64,000 bases of DNA from CAVQCA01 sp963763115 (GTDB taxonomy: Bacteria > Pseudomonadota > Gammaproteobacteria > UBA9214): positions 49,180 to 113,179 of the forward strand of contig CAVXNM010000038.1 of NCBI GenBank assembly GCA_963763115.1, given 5' to 3'. The position numbers and the translations under genes were made by a program. Each line of letters opens with the position of its first letter. The stretch's first letter is position 1. Below, one piece after another: positions 54,683 to 63,564 of this stretch. The notes under the pieces were generated by a model. That model made no database searches and had not been told where the DNA came from. It worked only from the letters and a program-made list of their open reading frames with translations.

Positions 54683-56005
54683 ATGGAAATGCATATGAAA
54701 GCAAAAACACAGAATTCCCTGCTGCTGTTGACAGGCCTGATTGTGGGCGTGCTGGTATCGATTGGCCATGGGGTTTTTGCCGAGCGCGAGGCCGCACCGG
54801 CAACGCTGCCGGTGGAAGAATTGCGCACATTCAGCGATGTATTCGGACGCATCAAGAATGACTACGTCGAGTCTGTGGAAGACAAGACGCTGCTTGAGAA
54901 TGCCATACGCGGCATGCTGACCGGGCTTGACCCGCATTCCGCCTATCTCGACACCGAACAGTTCAAGGAGCTTCAGGTGGGTACCACCGGCCAGTTCGGC
55001 GGGCTTGGCATCGAGGTTGGTATGGAAGATGGCTTCGTGAAGGTCATCGCGCCGATTGATGACACGCCGGCGCAACGCGCCGGAATCAAGGCGGGTGACC
55101 TGGTGATACGCCTGGACGATACACCGGTCAAGGGCATGACGCTCAACGATGCCGTCAAGATCATGCGCGGTAAACCCGGCACCGATATCATTCTAACGAT
55201 CGTGCGGGAAGGGCTGGACAAGCCGCTGCAGATCAAGATCACGCGTGACATCATCAAGGTCAAGAGTGTTAAAAGCCGCACCCTGGCACCAGGCTACGGG
55301 TATCTGCGCATCTCGCAGTTCCAGTCCAAGACCGCCGACTATATGGTGGATGCGATCAATAAGCTCAAGAAGGACAATGGCGGCGAGCTGAAAGGTTTGA
55401 TACTGGATCTCAGAAACAATCCGGGCGGCGTACTCAACGGCGCCGTGGCCGTATCGGATGCCTTCCTCACCAAGGGACTCATCGTTTACACCGAGGGACG
55501 CATCGAGGATTCCAGCCTGCGTTTTAACGCGACGCCGGATGACATTATCGACAGCGCGTCGATGGTGGTGCTGGTAAACCAGGGGTCTGCGTCCGCCTCG
55601 GAAATCGTGGCCGGCGCCCTCCAGGACCACAAGCGCGCGATCATTATGGGCGAGCAGACCTTCGGCAAGGGCTCGGTACAGACCATACTGCCGTTAAGCG
55701 GCGGTACAGCACTGAAATTGACGACGGCACGATACTATACGCCTTCCGGACGTTCCATCCAGGCGGAAGGCATAAAGCCGGACATCGAGCTGCGACCACT
55801 GGAAGTCGCCGAGGTGGAAAAGAGTATCGAGCCGCTCAAGGAAGCCGATCTCTCCAGACATCTGCAGAACGGCAACGGTACGAAGCAAGACGCCAGTAAA
55901 GATGACGAGTCGGGCACCGAGACACTGGCGCACGACGACTACCAGCTGTATGAGGCGCTGAATATGCTGAAGGGTCTGGTCATCCAGCAGGAACGCATGC
56001 AGTGA
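54683..56005 (+). CDS. ctpA: C-terminal processing peptidase (S41 family)
   Basis: Periplasmic serine protease of about 440 residues. An N-terminal signal anchor (LLLLTGLIVGVLVSIGHGVF) leads to the PDZ domain (about residues 85-175: FGGLGIEVGMEDGFVKVIAP) and the protease core. The catalytic dyad is serine in NQGSASASEIVAGAL and lysine in EQTFGKGSVQT. The start is unsure: ATG 54683 (MEMHMKAK), ATG 54695 and TTG 54656 are possible. The stop overlaps the next gene as GTGA. Confidence 0.95.
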   Translation: MEMHMKAKTQNSLLLLTGLIVGVLVSIGHGVFAEREAAPATLPVEELRTFSDVFGRIKNDYVESVEDKTLLENAIRGMLTGLDPHSAYLDTEQFKELQVGTTGQFGGLGIEVGMEDGFVKVIAPIDDTPAQRAGIKAGDLVIRLDDTPVKGMTLNDAVKIMRGKPGTDIILTIVREGLDKPLQIKITRDIIKVKSVKSRTLAPGYGYLRISQFQSKTADYMVDAINKLKKDNGGELKGLILDLRNNPGGVLNGAVAVSDAFLTKGLIVYTEGRIEDSSLRFNATPDDIIDSASMVVLVNQGSASASEIVAGALQDHKRAIIMGEQTFGKGSVQTILPLSGGTALKLTTARYYTPSGRSIQAEGIKPDIELRPLEVAEVEKSIEPLKEADLSRHLQNGNGTKQDASKDDESGTETLAHDDYQLYEALNMLKGLVIQQERMQ

Positions 56006-56841
56006 AGCCTGACGGTGTGTACCTTCGGGTCACCCGTATCCCGGCAATCCTGAAGCTCCTGCTGGCGGCACTTGTTCTGCCGGCAGGACTGCATGCCGAA
56101 ATCAATATCGCCTCTGCCGCCGGGACGAATGCCCCGCAGGCGAGTATTGCCCTGATCATTGACGACCTCGGCAATCAGTATTCCCATGACAGTGAGGCGA
56201 TTAAACTCCCAGGCACGGTTACCTGTGCCTTCCTTCCCTATGCGCCGTTCACGCGGGTGCTGGCGGAACAGGCATATGCCAGGCACAAGGAAGTTATGTT
56301 GCATCTGCCCATGCAGGCGGTCAATGAAGAACACCGCGAAGCGGGTGAATTGACGCTGGATATGACCCGACTGCAATTTAAACGGACACTGCAGGGAGAC
56401 CTCGCCGCTGTTCCTCACGTCAGCGGCATCAATAATCACAAGGGCAGCCTGTTGACCCGCCATCCCGGTCACATGGCATGGCTCATGCAGGACATGAGTC
56501 GGCAGGGTGGACTGTTTTTTGTCGATAGCCGCACGACGGTCTATACGGTAGCCCGTCAGCTTGCCACCGAATACCGTATTCCGAGCATTGACCGCAAGGT
56601 GTTTCTGGATAACGAGCAGACCACAAGGGCGATACAGGCGCAATTCCAGCGACTGCTCGATATCGCGCGGCGTGAAGGTTCGGCCCTGGGTATCGGACAC
56701 CCCCATGCGGAGACCCTGGCAGTGCTGTGGCAGGAACTTGCCCGGCTTGACGACTATAATATTCAACTGGTGCCGGTCAGCCGTCTGATTAAGATCGAAC
56801 ACAGGAGACTGGGTGTATGGCAAGCGTCCTTGTCCCGCTAG
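56002..56841 (+). CDS. divergent polysaccharide deacetylase family protein (YibQ-like)
   Basis: Exported protein of 279 residues from GTG 56002, which overlaps the ctpA stop. A signal peptide ends near LHA-EI. The divergent deacetylase domain shows IALIIDDLGNQ, EVMLHLPMQA, GINNHKGSLLT, FFVDSRTT and GIGHPHAETL. It probably acts on cell-wall or envelope glycans, but its activity is not established. It overlaps the DJ-1 gene by 25 bases. Confidence 0.92.
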   Translation: MKPDGVYLRVTRIPAILKLLLAALVLPAGLHAEINIASAAGTNAPQASIALIIDDLGNQYSHDSEAIKLPGTVTCAFLPYAPFTRVLAEQAYARHKEVMLHLPMQAVNEEHREAGELTLDMTRLQFKRTLQGDLAAVPHVSGINNHKGSLLTRHPGHMAWLMQDMSRQGGLFFVDSRTTVYTVARQLATEYRIPSIDRKVFLDNEQTTRAIQAQFQRLLDIARREGSALGIGHPHAETLAVLWQELARLDDYNIQLVPVSRLIKIEHRRLGVWQASLSR

Positions 56842-57374
56842 CCCAAGGTTGCGAAGAGCTCGAAGCGGTCACCGTGGTTGATCTGCTGCGCCGTGCTGGC
56901 ATCAGCGTCGTTACGGCCGGCCTCGATAACCAGCCGGTGCGCGCTTCCAGGGGAATGGTACTGATCCCGGACGTGACGTTGGCTGATGTTATCGGTCAGG
57001 AATTCGACATGATCGTCCTGCCGGGTGGCGAGCCGGGCGCCACCAACCTCGGCAAGGACGAGCGTGTGACCGGCCTGTTACAGCAGATGGCGCAGGCCGG
57101 GAAATACACCGCGGCGATTTGTGCCGCACCCAGGGTGCTGGCGCAGAGCGGCTTGCTCGAGGGCCGGCGTGCCACCAGTTATCCCGGGGCTCTGGCACCC
57201 GAAAGCGTAGCGGGGCTGACCTGTGTGGATGAGCCCGTGGTCATAGACGGCAGGGTGATCACCTCACGCGGGCCGGGGACGGCAATGGATTTTGCCCTGC
57301 AGCTGATCGAGACACTGGTCGGAAAGCAGAAACGCGGGAAAGTCGAAGCGGGACTGCAACGCATCTCACCCTGA
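56817..57374 (+). CDS. DJ-1/PfpI family protein (YajL-like)
   Basis: Protein of 185 residues with the DJ-1 fold. The N-terminal glutamate region GCEELEAVTVVDLLRRAG and the reactive cysteine in the nucleophile elbow TAAICAAPRVLAQSG are present. Members act as redox-sensitive chaperones or glyoxalase/deglycase-like enzymes; the exact role is debated. Overlap with the deacetylase gene suggests one transcript with ctpA. Confidence 0.93.
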   Translation: MASVLVPLAQGCEELEAVTVVDLLRRAGISVVTAGLDNQPVRASRGMVLIPDVTLADVIGQEFDMIVLPGGEPGATNLGKDERVTGLLQQMAQAGKYTAAICAAPRVLAQSGLLEGRRATSYPGALAPESVAGLTCVDEPVVIDGRVITSRGPGTAMDFALQLIETLVGKQKRGKVEAGLQRISP

Positions 57375-57436
57375 CCGCACGAAGCGGTTATCGTCCGGCG
57401 GATTTTGCGCGGTCGCAGCCAGCATCAATGCTAGCA

Positions 57437-59089
57437 TTACCTGTTTTCCGTCCAGTTGATCGCGAGTATGGCCAGTCCCAGACCACCGCATAGCCAGCTC
57501 AACAGGGGTGCGCCGAAGATGAGCGTCGGCGCGTGGCCATCCAGACCGTAGATGATGGCGGCGCCGAGCAGCAGGCCGGTGCCCACAATAGCGTTGAGGG
57601 TGCGGCGATTCGCACGGTTGATTTCGCCGCGCAGGCTGCGCAACTCGGCCGAAGTCCATTCCATCCGCAGTTTGCCTGTAGTGGCCTGCTCCAGGAGCTT
57701 GTGCGCCAGCAGCGGGAGCTCAGGCAGGGTTTCGGTCATGGCGGGGACGCTTTCCTTCAGATTGCGCACCAGGGCGCGCACGCCGATTTGTTCGCTCATG
57801 GAGCGTTCGAGGAACGGTTTTGCGGTTTGCCAGAGGTCGAGATCGGGGTACATCTGCCGTCCCAGACCCTCGATGTTGAGCAGGGTTTTCTGCAGCAGCA
57901 CCAGCTGTGGCTGGATTACCATGTTGAAGCGGCGTGCCGTCTGGAACAGGCGCAGCAACACATTCCCGAAGGAGATCTCTTTCAGCGGTTTCTCGAAGAT
58001 CGGTTCGCAGACGGTGCGGATCGCGGATTCGAACTCATCCACCCGTGTGCCGCTGGGAACCCATTCCGATTCAACGTGCAACTCCGCCACGCGCCGGTAG
58101 TCGCGGCGGAAGAACGCCAGGAAGTTTTCGGCGAGATAGCGCTGGTCGACGGGATTGAGTGTTCCCATGATGCCGAAATCGACCGCCATATAACGCCCGG
58201 CGGGTGAGACGAAGATGTTGCCGGGATGCATATCGGCGTGAAAGAAGTTGTGGCGAAAAACCTGGGTGAAAAAGAGCTCGACACCACGCTCGGAAAGCGC
58301 CCTCAAATCGATGCCGCTTGCGCGCAGCGCGCCAATATTGGTGACCGAAATGCCGGAGATGCGTTCCATTACCATGACATTGGCACGGCAGTACGCCCAG
58401 TAGATTTCCGGCACGTAGAGCATGTCGGAGTCCCTGAAATTGCGCCGTAGCTGCGAGGCATTGGCCGCCTCGCGCAGCAGGTCGAGTTCATCATAAAGGG
58501 TTTTTTCGAACTCGGCGATAACCTCGCAGGGTCGCAGCCGCCGGCTTTCCTTCCAGTAGCGCTCGGCCATGACGGCAATCGTGCGCAGAAGACTCACATC
58601 CCGCCTGATGTACTGGCGGATGTTGGGGCGCAGCACCTTTACAACCACGTCGGTACCGTCATGCAGGCGGGCGGCATGAACCTGGGCGATCGAGGCGGAG
58701 GCGAGCGGCGTTTCGTCAAATGCGAGAAACACCTTACCGACGGGCTGTCCCTGTGCGGCCTCGATCATCGCCTTGGCGCGCACTCCGGGAAAGGGCGGCA
58801 CCCGGTCCTGGAGGCGCGCCAGTTCCTCCGCGATATCGTCAGGCAGCAGGTCGCGGCGGGTGGAGAGTATTTGTCCGAACTTGACGTAGATCGGGCCGAG
58901 GTCTTCCAGCGCCTTGCGGATGCGGACGCCGCGCGGCTCGCGCCTTCGCGGCACCCAGTTCCAGGGCGCCAGGTAATAGAGAAAACGAAAAAACCTGAAC
59001 AGGTGGGTCGCCAGAATGATCTCGTCCAGTCCATGGCGAACCAGGACGAAGTTGATGTGCGCCAGCCGCAGGATCTGCGCCGGGCGCAT
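57437..59089 (-). CDS. ubiB: ubiquinone biosynthesis regulatory kinase-like protein UbiB
   Basis: Atypical kinase/ATPase needed for ubiquinone synthesis, 550 residues. The KxGQ motif is seen in YVKFGQILSTRRDLLP, the alanine-rich loop in ASIAQVHAARLHDG, the catalytic-type HADMHPGNIF and AVDFGIMG. Two transmembrane helices lie at the C-terminus (about 500-545). Its start abuts the ubiJ stop, in the ubiE-RDD-ubiJ-ubiB unit. Confidence 0.97.
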   Translation of the reverse strand: MRPAQILRLAHINFVLVRHGLDEIILATHLFRFFRFLYYLAPWNWVPRRREPRGVRIRKALEDLGPIYVKFGQILSTRRDLLPDDIAEELARLQDRVPPFPGVRAKAMIEAAQGQPVGKVFLAFDETPLASASIAQVHAARLHDGTDVVVKVLRPNIRQYIRRDVSLLRTIAVMAERYWKESRRLRPCEVIAEFEKTLYDELDLLREAANASQLRRNFRDSDMLYVPEIYWAYCRANVMVMERISGISVTNIGALRASGIDLRALSERGVELFFTQVFRHNFFHADMHPGNIFVSPAGRYMAVDFGIMGTLNPVDQRYLAENFLAFFRRDYRRVAELHVESEWVPSGTRVDEFESAIRTVCEPIFEKPLKEISFGNVLLRLFQTARRFNMVIQPQLVLLQKTLLNIEGLGRQMYPDLDLWQTAKPFLERSMSEQIGVRALVRNLKESVPAMTETLPELPLLAHKLLEQATTGKLRMEWTSAELRSLRGEINRANRRTLNAIVGTGLLLGAAIIYGLDGHAPTLIFGAPLLSWLCGGLGLAILAINWTENR

Positions 59090-59709
59090 TACACATCACC
59101 CTGCGCGGTTAGCAAGCGCCTGAGGCGCGCCTCCAGGCGGTCCGTGTCCATGCCGAGACGACCTATATCCTCGATCAGATTATCGATTTCAATGCGGGTC
59201 GGCACCACGCGCAGTTCTTCTTGCAGGTATTCCGAAAGATCCCGCTCCAGCGTGAGTCGTGTGTGGTCCAGCCACCTGCCGGCGTGGCGCGCCGCATTGC
59301 CCAGTCGATGGGCGAGCATGTCGCCGGTGAATCGGGCGATCTGTTCTTCCCAGTCAATGTCGATGGCGTCAAGAACCGCCTTAAAGGCCTGCCCGGTTTC
59401 CACATCGCCGGATATTTCCACGTCGCCCGAGAACAGCGTGCCCGTAGCGTTGCCCCGGCCGAATCCCAGCCTGGTGATGCCGAGCGGGGTGCCGCGCAAT
59501 ACCGTATCCGGCTTCCGGTCGGGATCATCAATGATTGCGATGCCCTGGTCTTGCACGCTGAACACAAGCATCAGGTCGAGCCCGCGCAATTCCAGGGCGA
59601 TCACCCGACCATCGAGACTTGCCAGCCGAGCACCTGCCGACGGATCCAGGCGCAGGTAGCGGTTGAAGACGGATTCCAGGCTGCGGCTGATACCGGAGCT
59701 GAGTTTCAT
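59089..59709 (-). CDS. ubiJ: ubiquinone biosynthesis accessory factor UbiJ (SCP2 domain)
   Basis: Lipid-binding accessory protein of the Ubi complex, 206 residues. An N-terminal SCP2-type domain (GRVIALELRGLDLMLVFSVQ, DTVLRGTPLGITRLG, LFSGDVEISGDVETGQAF) is followed by a helical C-terminus that may bind UbiK. It overlaps RDD upstream by four bases and ubiB downstream by one. Confidence 0.92.
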   Translation of the reverse strand: MKLSSGISRSLESVFNRYLRLDPSAGARLASLDGRVIALELRGLDLMLVFSVQDQGIAIIDDPDRKPDTVLRGTPLGITRLGFGRGNATGTLFSGDVEISGDVETGQAFKAVLDAIDIDWEEQIARFTGDMLAHRLGNAARHAGRWLDHTRLTLERDLSEYLQEELRVVPTRIEIDNLIEDIGRLGMDTDRLEARLRRLLTAQGDV

Positions 59710-60179
59710 CGGGCTTCGCGTGCCAGCTGCTGCAGGGATTTGAGCGCCTCATCCTCGCGAATGACGACACTGCCGGCGAGCAGATCGTGCCATCCCTGCC
59801 GGCGTTTGTTCCAGAGGATCCACAGCAGTCCGAGCAATCCCGGCAGGACCGCCGCAATCAGACCCAGTGTACGTTTCACAGAGCGCACGAGACCGATACC
59901 CAGCCCGCTGCGGGCGTCGACAAGACGGCAGTCCATCAAACACAGTCCCGGCGTTCCCTGCAGCCAGGCATCGAGCGTCACCTTCAGGGTCAGGGTGAGC
60001 AGGGCGCCGGCGGCGGCGGCAATATGAAAAGCGTGCGAACCGCTGTCTGGCGCCTTACCGCCAATGGTCATCCAGGCCAGCAGCCCGCAGACGATGATGG
60101 CGGCAACGAGGATGACGTCGATCAGCAGCGCCGCCAGGCGGCGCCACGGTCCGGCGTAGTCGACGTCAGCCATATTCAA
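59706..60179 (-). CDS. RDD family membrane protein
   Basis: Small membrane protein of 157 residues with about three helices and an RDD signature (GPWRRLAALLIDVILVAAI, and VDARSGLG near the middle). Function is unknown; some members have been proposed to act in ion exchange or envelope processes. It sits, overlapping on both sides, between ubiE and ubiJ, which usually adjoin, so it is an insertion into the ubi unit rather than a ubi gene by homology. Confidence 0.88.
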   Translation of the reverse strand: MNMADVDYAGPWRRLAALLIDVILVAAIIVCGLLAWMTIGGKAPDSGSHAFHIAAAAGALLTLTLKVTLDAWLQGTPGLCLMDCRLVDARSGLGIGLVRSVKRTLGLIAAVLPGLLGLLWILWNKRRQGWHDLLAGSVVIREDEALKSLQQLAREAR

Positions 60180-60919
60180 AATTTGTAACCGCGGTGTATG
60201 GCGACAATCCCGCCCGTCAGATTGTGGAAGTCACAACCCTCGAAGCCGGCTGATTCGAGCATCCCGACCAGCGTCTTCTGGTCCGGGTGCATGCGAATGG
60301 ATTCGGCAAGATAGCGGTAGCTGGCGGCATCTTTGGCAATCAGCTGCCCCAGGCGCGGCAGTATCGAGAAGGAGTAGAAGTCATAGGCCGGTTTCAGCAG
60401 GGCGGCCGGTCGGGAAAATTCCAGTATCAGAAGACGGCCGGCCGGCTTGAGCACCCGGTACATGGCGTCCAGCGCGGCTTGCTTGTGGGTGACATTGCGC
60501 AGGCCAAATGCCATGGTAATACAGTCGAAGCTGTTGTCGGGGAACGGCAGTCGTTCGGCGTCGGCCTGGACGTACTCCACATTGCCGGCGATACCCTTAT
60601 CCAGTAGACGGGCGCGGCCGGTACGGATCATGGCGTTGTTGATGTCGGACAACACCACCCTGCCCTGCGGTCCCACCTTGGGAGCCATCAGCAAGGCCAG
60701 GTCGCCGGTCCCGCCGGCAAGGTCGAGGACTTGCTGGCCCGGCTGGATATTCGCCATGCCGATCGCCAGCCGTTTCCAGAGTCGATGAATACCGAACGAC
60801 ATCACATCGTTCATCAGATCATAGTCCGTGGCGACCGAGTCGAACACGCTCCGTACTCGCTGCGCTTTTTCCTCTACCGGTACCTTCTGAAAGCCGAAAT
60901 GAGTGGTCTTGTCTGACAT
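60176..60919 (-). CDS. ubiE: ubiquinone/menaquinone C-methyltransferase UbiE
   Basis: SAM-dependent methyltransferase of quinone synthesis. The start at 60919 gives 247 residues, MSDKTTHFGFQKVPVEEKAQ, the family N-terminus; the upstream open frame to 61159 is a shadow of the DUF971 gene. The SAM motif is DLAGGTGDLALLM, and FGLRNVTHKQAALDAMYRVL and GGIVAIHRGYKF are diagnostic. Confidence 0.97.
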   Translation of the reverse strand: MSDKTTHFGFQKVPVEEKAQRVRSVFDSVATDYDLMNDVMSFGIHRLWKRLAIGMANIQPGQQVLDLAGGTGDLALLMAPKVGPQGRVVLSDINNAMIRTGRARLLDKGIAGNVEYVQADAERLPFPDNSFDCITMAFGLRNVTHKQAALDAMYRVLKPAGRLLILEFSRPAALLKPAYDFYSFSILPRLGQLIAKDAASYRYLAESIRMHPDQKTLVGMLESAGFEGCDFHNLTGGIVAIHRGYKF

Positions 60920-60986
60920 GCTCGCTGTAATGTGTCTGGAAGCTGTAGCGGTGCTGTCAACCGACGGAGACTGGTGCGGGACAGAC

Positions 60987-61355
60987 TCAGGCCGGTGACT
61001 TGCGCTTGTGACCTGCCGCCTCCAGTCTGTGCAAATAGTCGGCCCAGTATAAATCCCGGTTCTGGCCCAGCTTGTAGAGCGTTTCCCAGGAGTAGATGCC
61101 CGTGTCATGCCCATCGTCGAAATGCGGCTGGATAGCGTAACTGCCCACCGGGTCGACATGGGTTATGGTGACGTCTTCCTTGCCGATTTGCAGCACTCCC
61201 TGCCCGGGGCCATGGCCCTGGACCTCGGCGGAGGGCGAATGGACCCGCAGGTATTCATAGGGCAATTCAAACCGGGCGCCGTCCTCGAAGACGATTTCCA
61301 GTTTGCGGGATTTCTGATGCAGGCTGATTTCAGTTGGCTTGGGCGTGCTGGTCAT
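60987..61355 (-). CDS. DUF971 protein (gamma-butyrobetaine hydroxylase-like N-terminal domain)
   Basis: Soluble protein of 122 residues with the DUF971 pattern: PTEISLHQKSRKLEIVFEDG, HVDPVGSYAIQPHFDDGHD and TGIYSWETLYKLG. Function is not firmly known; it recurs between hslU and ubiE in proteobacteria. The MITE-like element separates it from hslU here. Confidence 0.92.
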   Translation of the reverse strand: MTSTPKPTEISLHQKSRKLEIVFEDGARFELPYEYLRVHSPSAEVQGHGPGQGVLQIGKEDVTITHVDPVGSYAIQPHFDDGHDTGIYSWETLYKLGQNRDLYWADYLHRLEAAGHKRKSPA

Positions 61356-61381
61356 GGTTGCTTCCGCGTGGTCTGGTGTGG

Positions 61382-61549
61382 CTAGGAGTCTGTCGGATTT
61401 AGATAATCGTAGCGAGCATGGCGGGAGAGCGAGAACATGTTTTCACGATTCTGAGGCGCATAGTCATTCTACGCAACGAGGAATCGAGGAAATATGGGCC
61501 GCTCTCCCGCCAGAGTAGTAGATTAATCCTAAGTCCGACAGACTCCTAG
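61382..61549 (-). mobile_element. MITE-like inverted-repeat element, copy 2
   Basis: Element of 168 bases, the inverted counterpart of 16901-17067. Terminal repeats CTAGGAGTCTGTCGGATTTA and TAAGTCCGACAGACTCCTAG face each other; the internal GGCGGGAGAGCG and CGCTCTCCCGCC pair too. CTAG again marks both borders. Its right border overlaps the hslU stop codon TAG (61546-61548). Confidence 0.88.
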
Positions 61550-62880
61550 AGTATATACCGGCTCAGGTCTTCATCCTTCGCCAGCTGGTCCAGATGTTCA
61601 ATTACGTACGTGTCATCGATCAGGACATGGCTGCCGGAGCGGTCTGTGGCTTCGAAGGACACGGTCTCCAGCAGGCGCTCCATGACGGTATGAAGGCGAC
61701 GCGCACCGATATTTTCCGTGCGCCGGTTGATGTCGCTGGCGATCTCCGCGATGCGCTTGATGCCATCCGGGGAGAATTCCAGAGTGACTGCCTCCGTGGC
61801 CATAAGGGCGGCGTACTGTTCGGTCAGTGAGGCGTCCGGTTCCGTGAGAATACGGACAAACTCATCCACGCCCAGGGCATCGAGCTCCACGCGGATCGGT
61901 AGGCGGCCCTGCAGTTCCGGGATCAGGTCGGAGGGTTTGGAGAGGTGGAAGGCACCGGAGGCGATGAACAGGATGTGATCGGTCTTGATCATACCGTGCT
62001 TGGTCGACACGGTGCTGCCTTCCACCAGCGGCAGCAGGTCGCGCTGCACGCCTTCACGTGAGACATCCGGTCCGCTGGTTTCGCTGCGCCGGGTCACCTT
62101 GTCGAGTTCGTCCAGAAAGACGATGCCGTTCTGCTCGGTGTTTTCGAGGGCTTTTTGCTTGATTTCCTCGTCGTTGACGAGTTTCGCCGCTTCTTCATCG
62201 CCCAGCAGTTTGCGGGCATCGCGGATGCGCAGCTTGCGGGTGCGGGTGCGGTTGCCGGCCATATTCTGGAACATGCCCTGCAGCTGACTGGTCATCTCCT
62301 CCATACCAGGGGGCGCCATGATCTCCACACCCAGCGGTGCGACGGCGACTTCGATGTCGATCTCGCGCTCATCCAGGCCGCCTTCGCGCAGGCGCTTGCG
62401 CAGTTTCTGGCGCGTGTCGGATTCCCCGCCCAAGCGAGGTTCGTCATCGGGGGCGAGGCTTCTGGCTTTGGGAAGCAACACATCCAGCAGTCGTTCCTCG
62501 GCAGCATCCTCCGCGCGATGGCGAACCCTGGACATGGCGTCTTCCCGAGCCATCTTCACGGCTACGTCCGCCAGGTCGCGGATGATGGATTCCACGTCGC
62601 GGCCCACGTAGCCGACCTCGGTAAACTTGGTCGCCTCGATCTTGATGAAGGGCGCCTTTGCCAGTCGCGCCAGGCGCCGCGCGATCTCCGTTTTGCCGAC
62701 GCCGGTGGGGCCAATCATCAGGATATTCTTGGGCGTGATTTCACCGCGCAGCGGTTCGCCGACCTGCATGCGCCGCCAGCGATTGCGCAGGGCGATGGCC
62801 ACGGCACGCTTGGCGGCCTGCTGACCGATAATGTGCTTGTCCAGTTCCTGCACAATCTCGCGCGGGGTCATTTCAGACAT
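61546..62880 (-). CDS. hslU: ATP-dependent protease ATPase subunit HslU
   Basis: AAA+ unfoldase that feeds the HslV peptidase, 444 residues. MSEMTPREIVQELDKHIIGQ is the usual start; Walker A GPTGVGKTEIARRLA, Walker B NGIVFLDELDKV and the C-terminal DEDLSRYIL, which docks into HslV, are intact. The stop codon lies in the CTAG border of the MITE-like element, yet the C-terminus is unaltered. Confidence 0.98.
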   Translation of the reverse strand: MSEMTPREIVQELDKHIIGQQAAKRAVAIALRNRWRRMQVGEPLRGEITPKNILMIGPTGVGKTEIARRLARLAKAPFIKIEATKFTEVGYVGRDVESIIRDLADVAVKMAREDAMSRVRHRAEDAAEERLLDVLLPKARSLAPDDEPRLGGESDTRQKLRKRLREGGLDEREIDIEVAVAPLGVEIMAPPGMEEMTSQLQGMFQNMAGNRTRTRKLRIRDARKLLGDEEAAKLVNDEEIKQKALENTEQNGIVFLDELDKVTRRSETSGPDVSREGVQRDLLPLVEGSTVSTKHGMIKTDHILFIASGAFHLSKPSDLIPELQGRLPIRVELDALGVDEFVRILTEPDASLTEQYAALMATEAVTLEFSPDGIKRIAEIASDINRRTENIGARRLHTVMERLLETVSFEATDRSGSHVLIDDTYVIEHLDQLAKDEDLSRYIL

Positions 62881-62945
62881 TTTTATGTTTCACAGTATGG
62901 TAGGTTAATTAATAGGCAGTCATATAAAATTGGATGCTAGACCAG

Positions 62946-63497
62946 TCACGCGCCATTATAGTGCAATTCATCGAAGAGCAGGTTGCGGTTGGTGTAGATG
63001 CAGATATCCGCGGCGATTTCCAGCGACTTCTCGGTGATGGACCGGGCATCCATCGCGGTATTTTCCAGCAACGCCCGGGCCGCCGCCTGGGCATAGACCC
63101 CGCCGGAGCCGATGGCCATGAGCGAGTGCTCGGGTTCGATGACATCACCGTTCCCGCTGATAATGAGTGAGGTGGTGTGATCGGCGACGGCCAGCAAGGC
63201 CTCCAGACGACGCAGGATCCTGTCGGTGCGCCAGTCCTTGGCCAGCTCGACGGCGGCACGGGTGAGGTGCCCGCTGTGTTTTTCAAGCTTGGCTTCGAAC
63301 AGTTCGAACAGCGTGAAGGCGTCCGCCGTGCCGCCTGCGAAGCCGGCCAGTACCCGGTCCTGGTATAGGCGGCGTACCTTGCGGGCATTGCCTTTCATCA
63401 CGGTATTGCCCAGCGATACCTGGCCGTCACCGCCAATCACCACGCAGCCGTCCCGGCGTACCGAGAGAATGGTTGTGCCGCGAAATTGTTCCACCAT
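62946..63497 (-). CDS. hslV: ATP-dependent protease peptidase subunit HslV
   Basis: Proteasome-like threonine peptidase of 183 residues. The N-terminus MVEQFRGTTILSVRRDG implies processing before the catalytic threonine at residue 8. GGDGQVSLGNTVMKGNARKV and GFAGGTADAFTLFELFE are family marks. It lies 65 bases upstream of hslU, and xerC lies upstream. Confidence 0.97.
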   Translation of the reverse strand: MVEQFRGTTILSVRRDGCVVIGGDGQVSLGNTVMKGNARKVRRLYQDRVLAGFAGGTADAFTLFELFEAKLEKHSGHLTRAAVELAKDWRTDRILRRLEALLAVADHTTSLIISGNGDVIEPEHSLMAIGSGGVYAQAAARALLENTAMDARSITEKSLEIAADICIYTNRNLLFDELHYNGA

Positions 63498-63564
63498 CGA
63501 GACTCCACAGGATTGAGGGCGTTAAATTGTACACCATGCAGCCGCCGCAACGGCTTCTGACGCT

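Noticed and set aside
62048..62062. third parS site in hslU
   Set aside because: Only the TTCACGTGA core resembles parS; the outer bases do not match.
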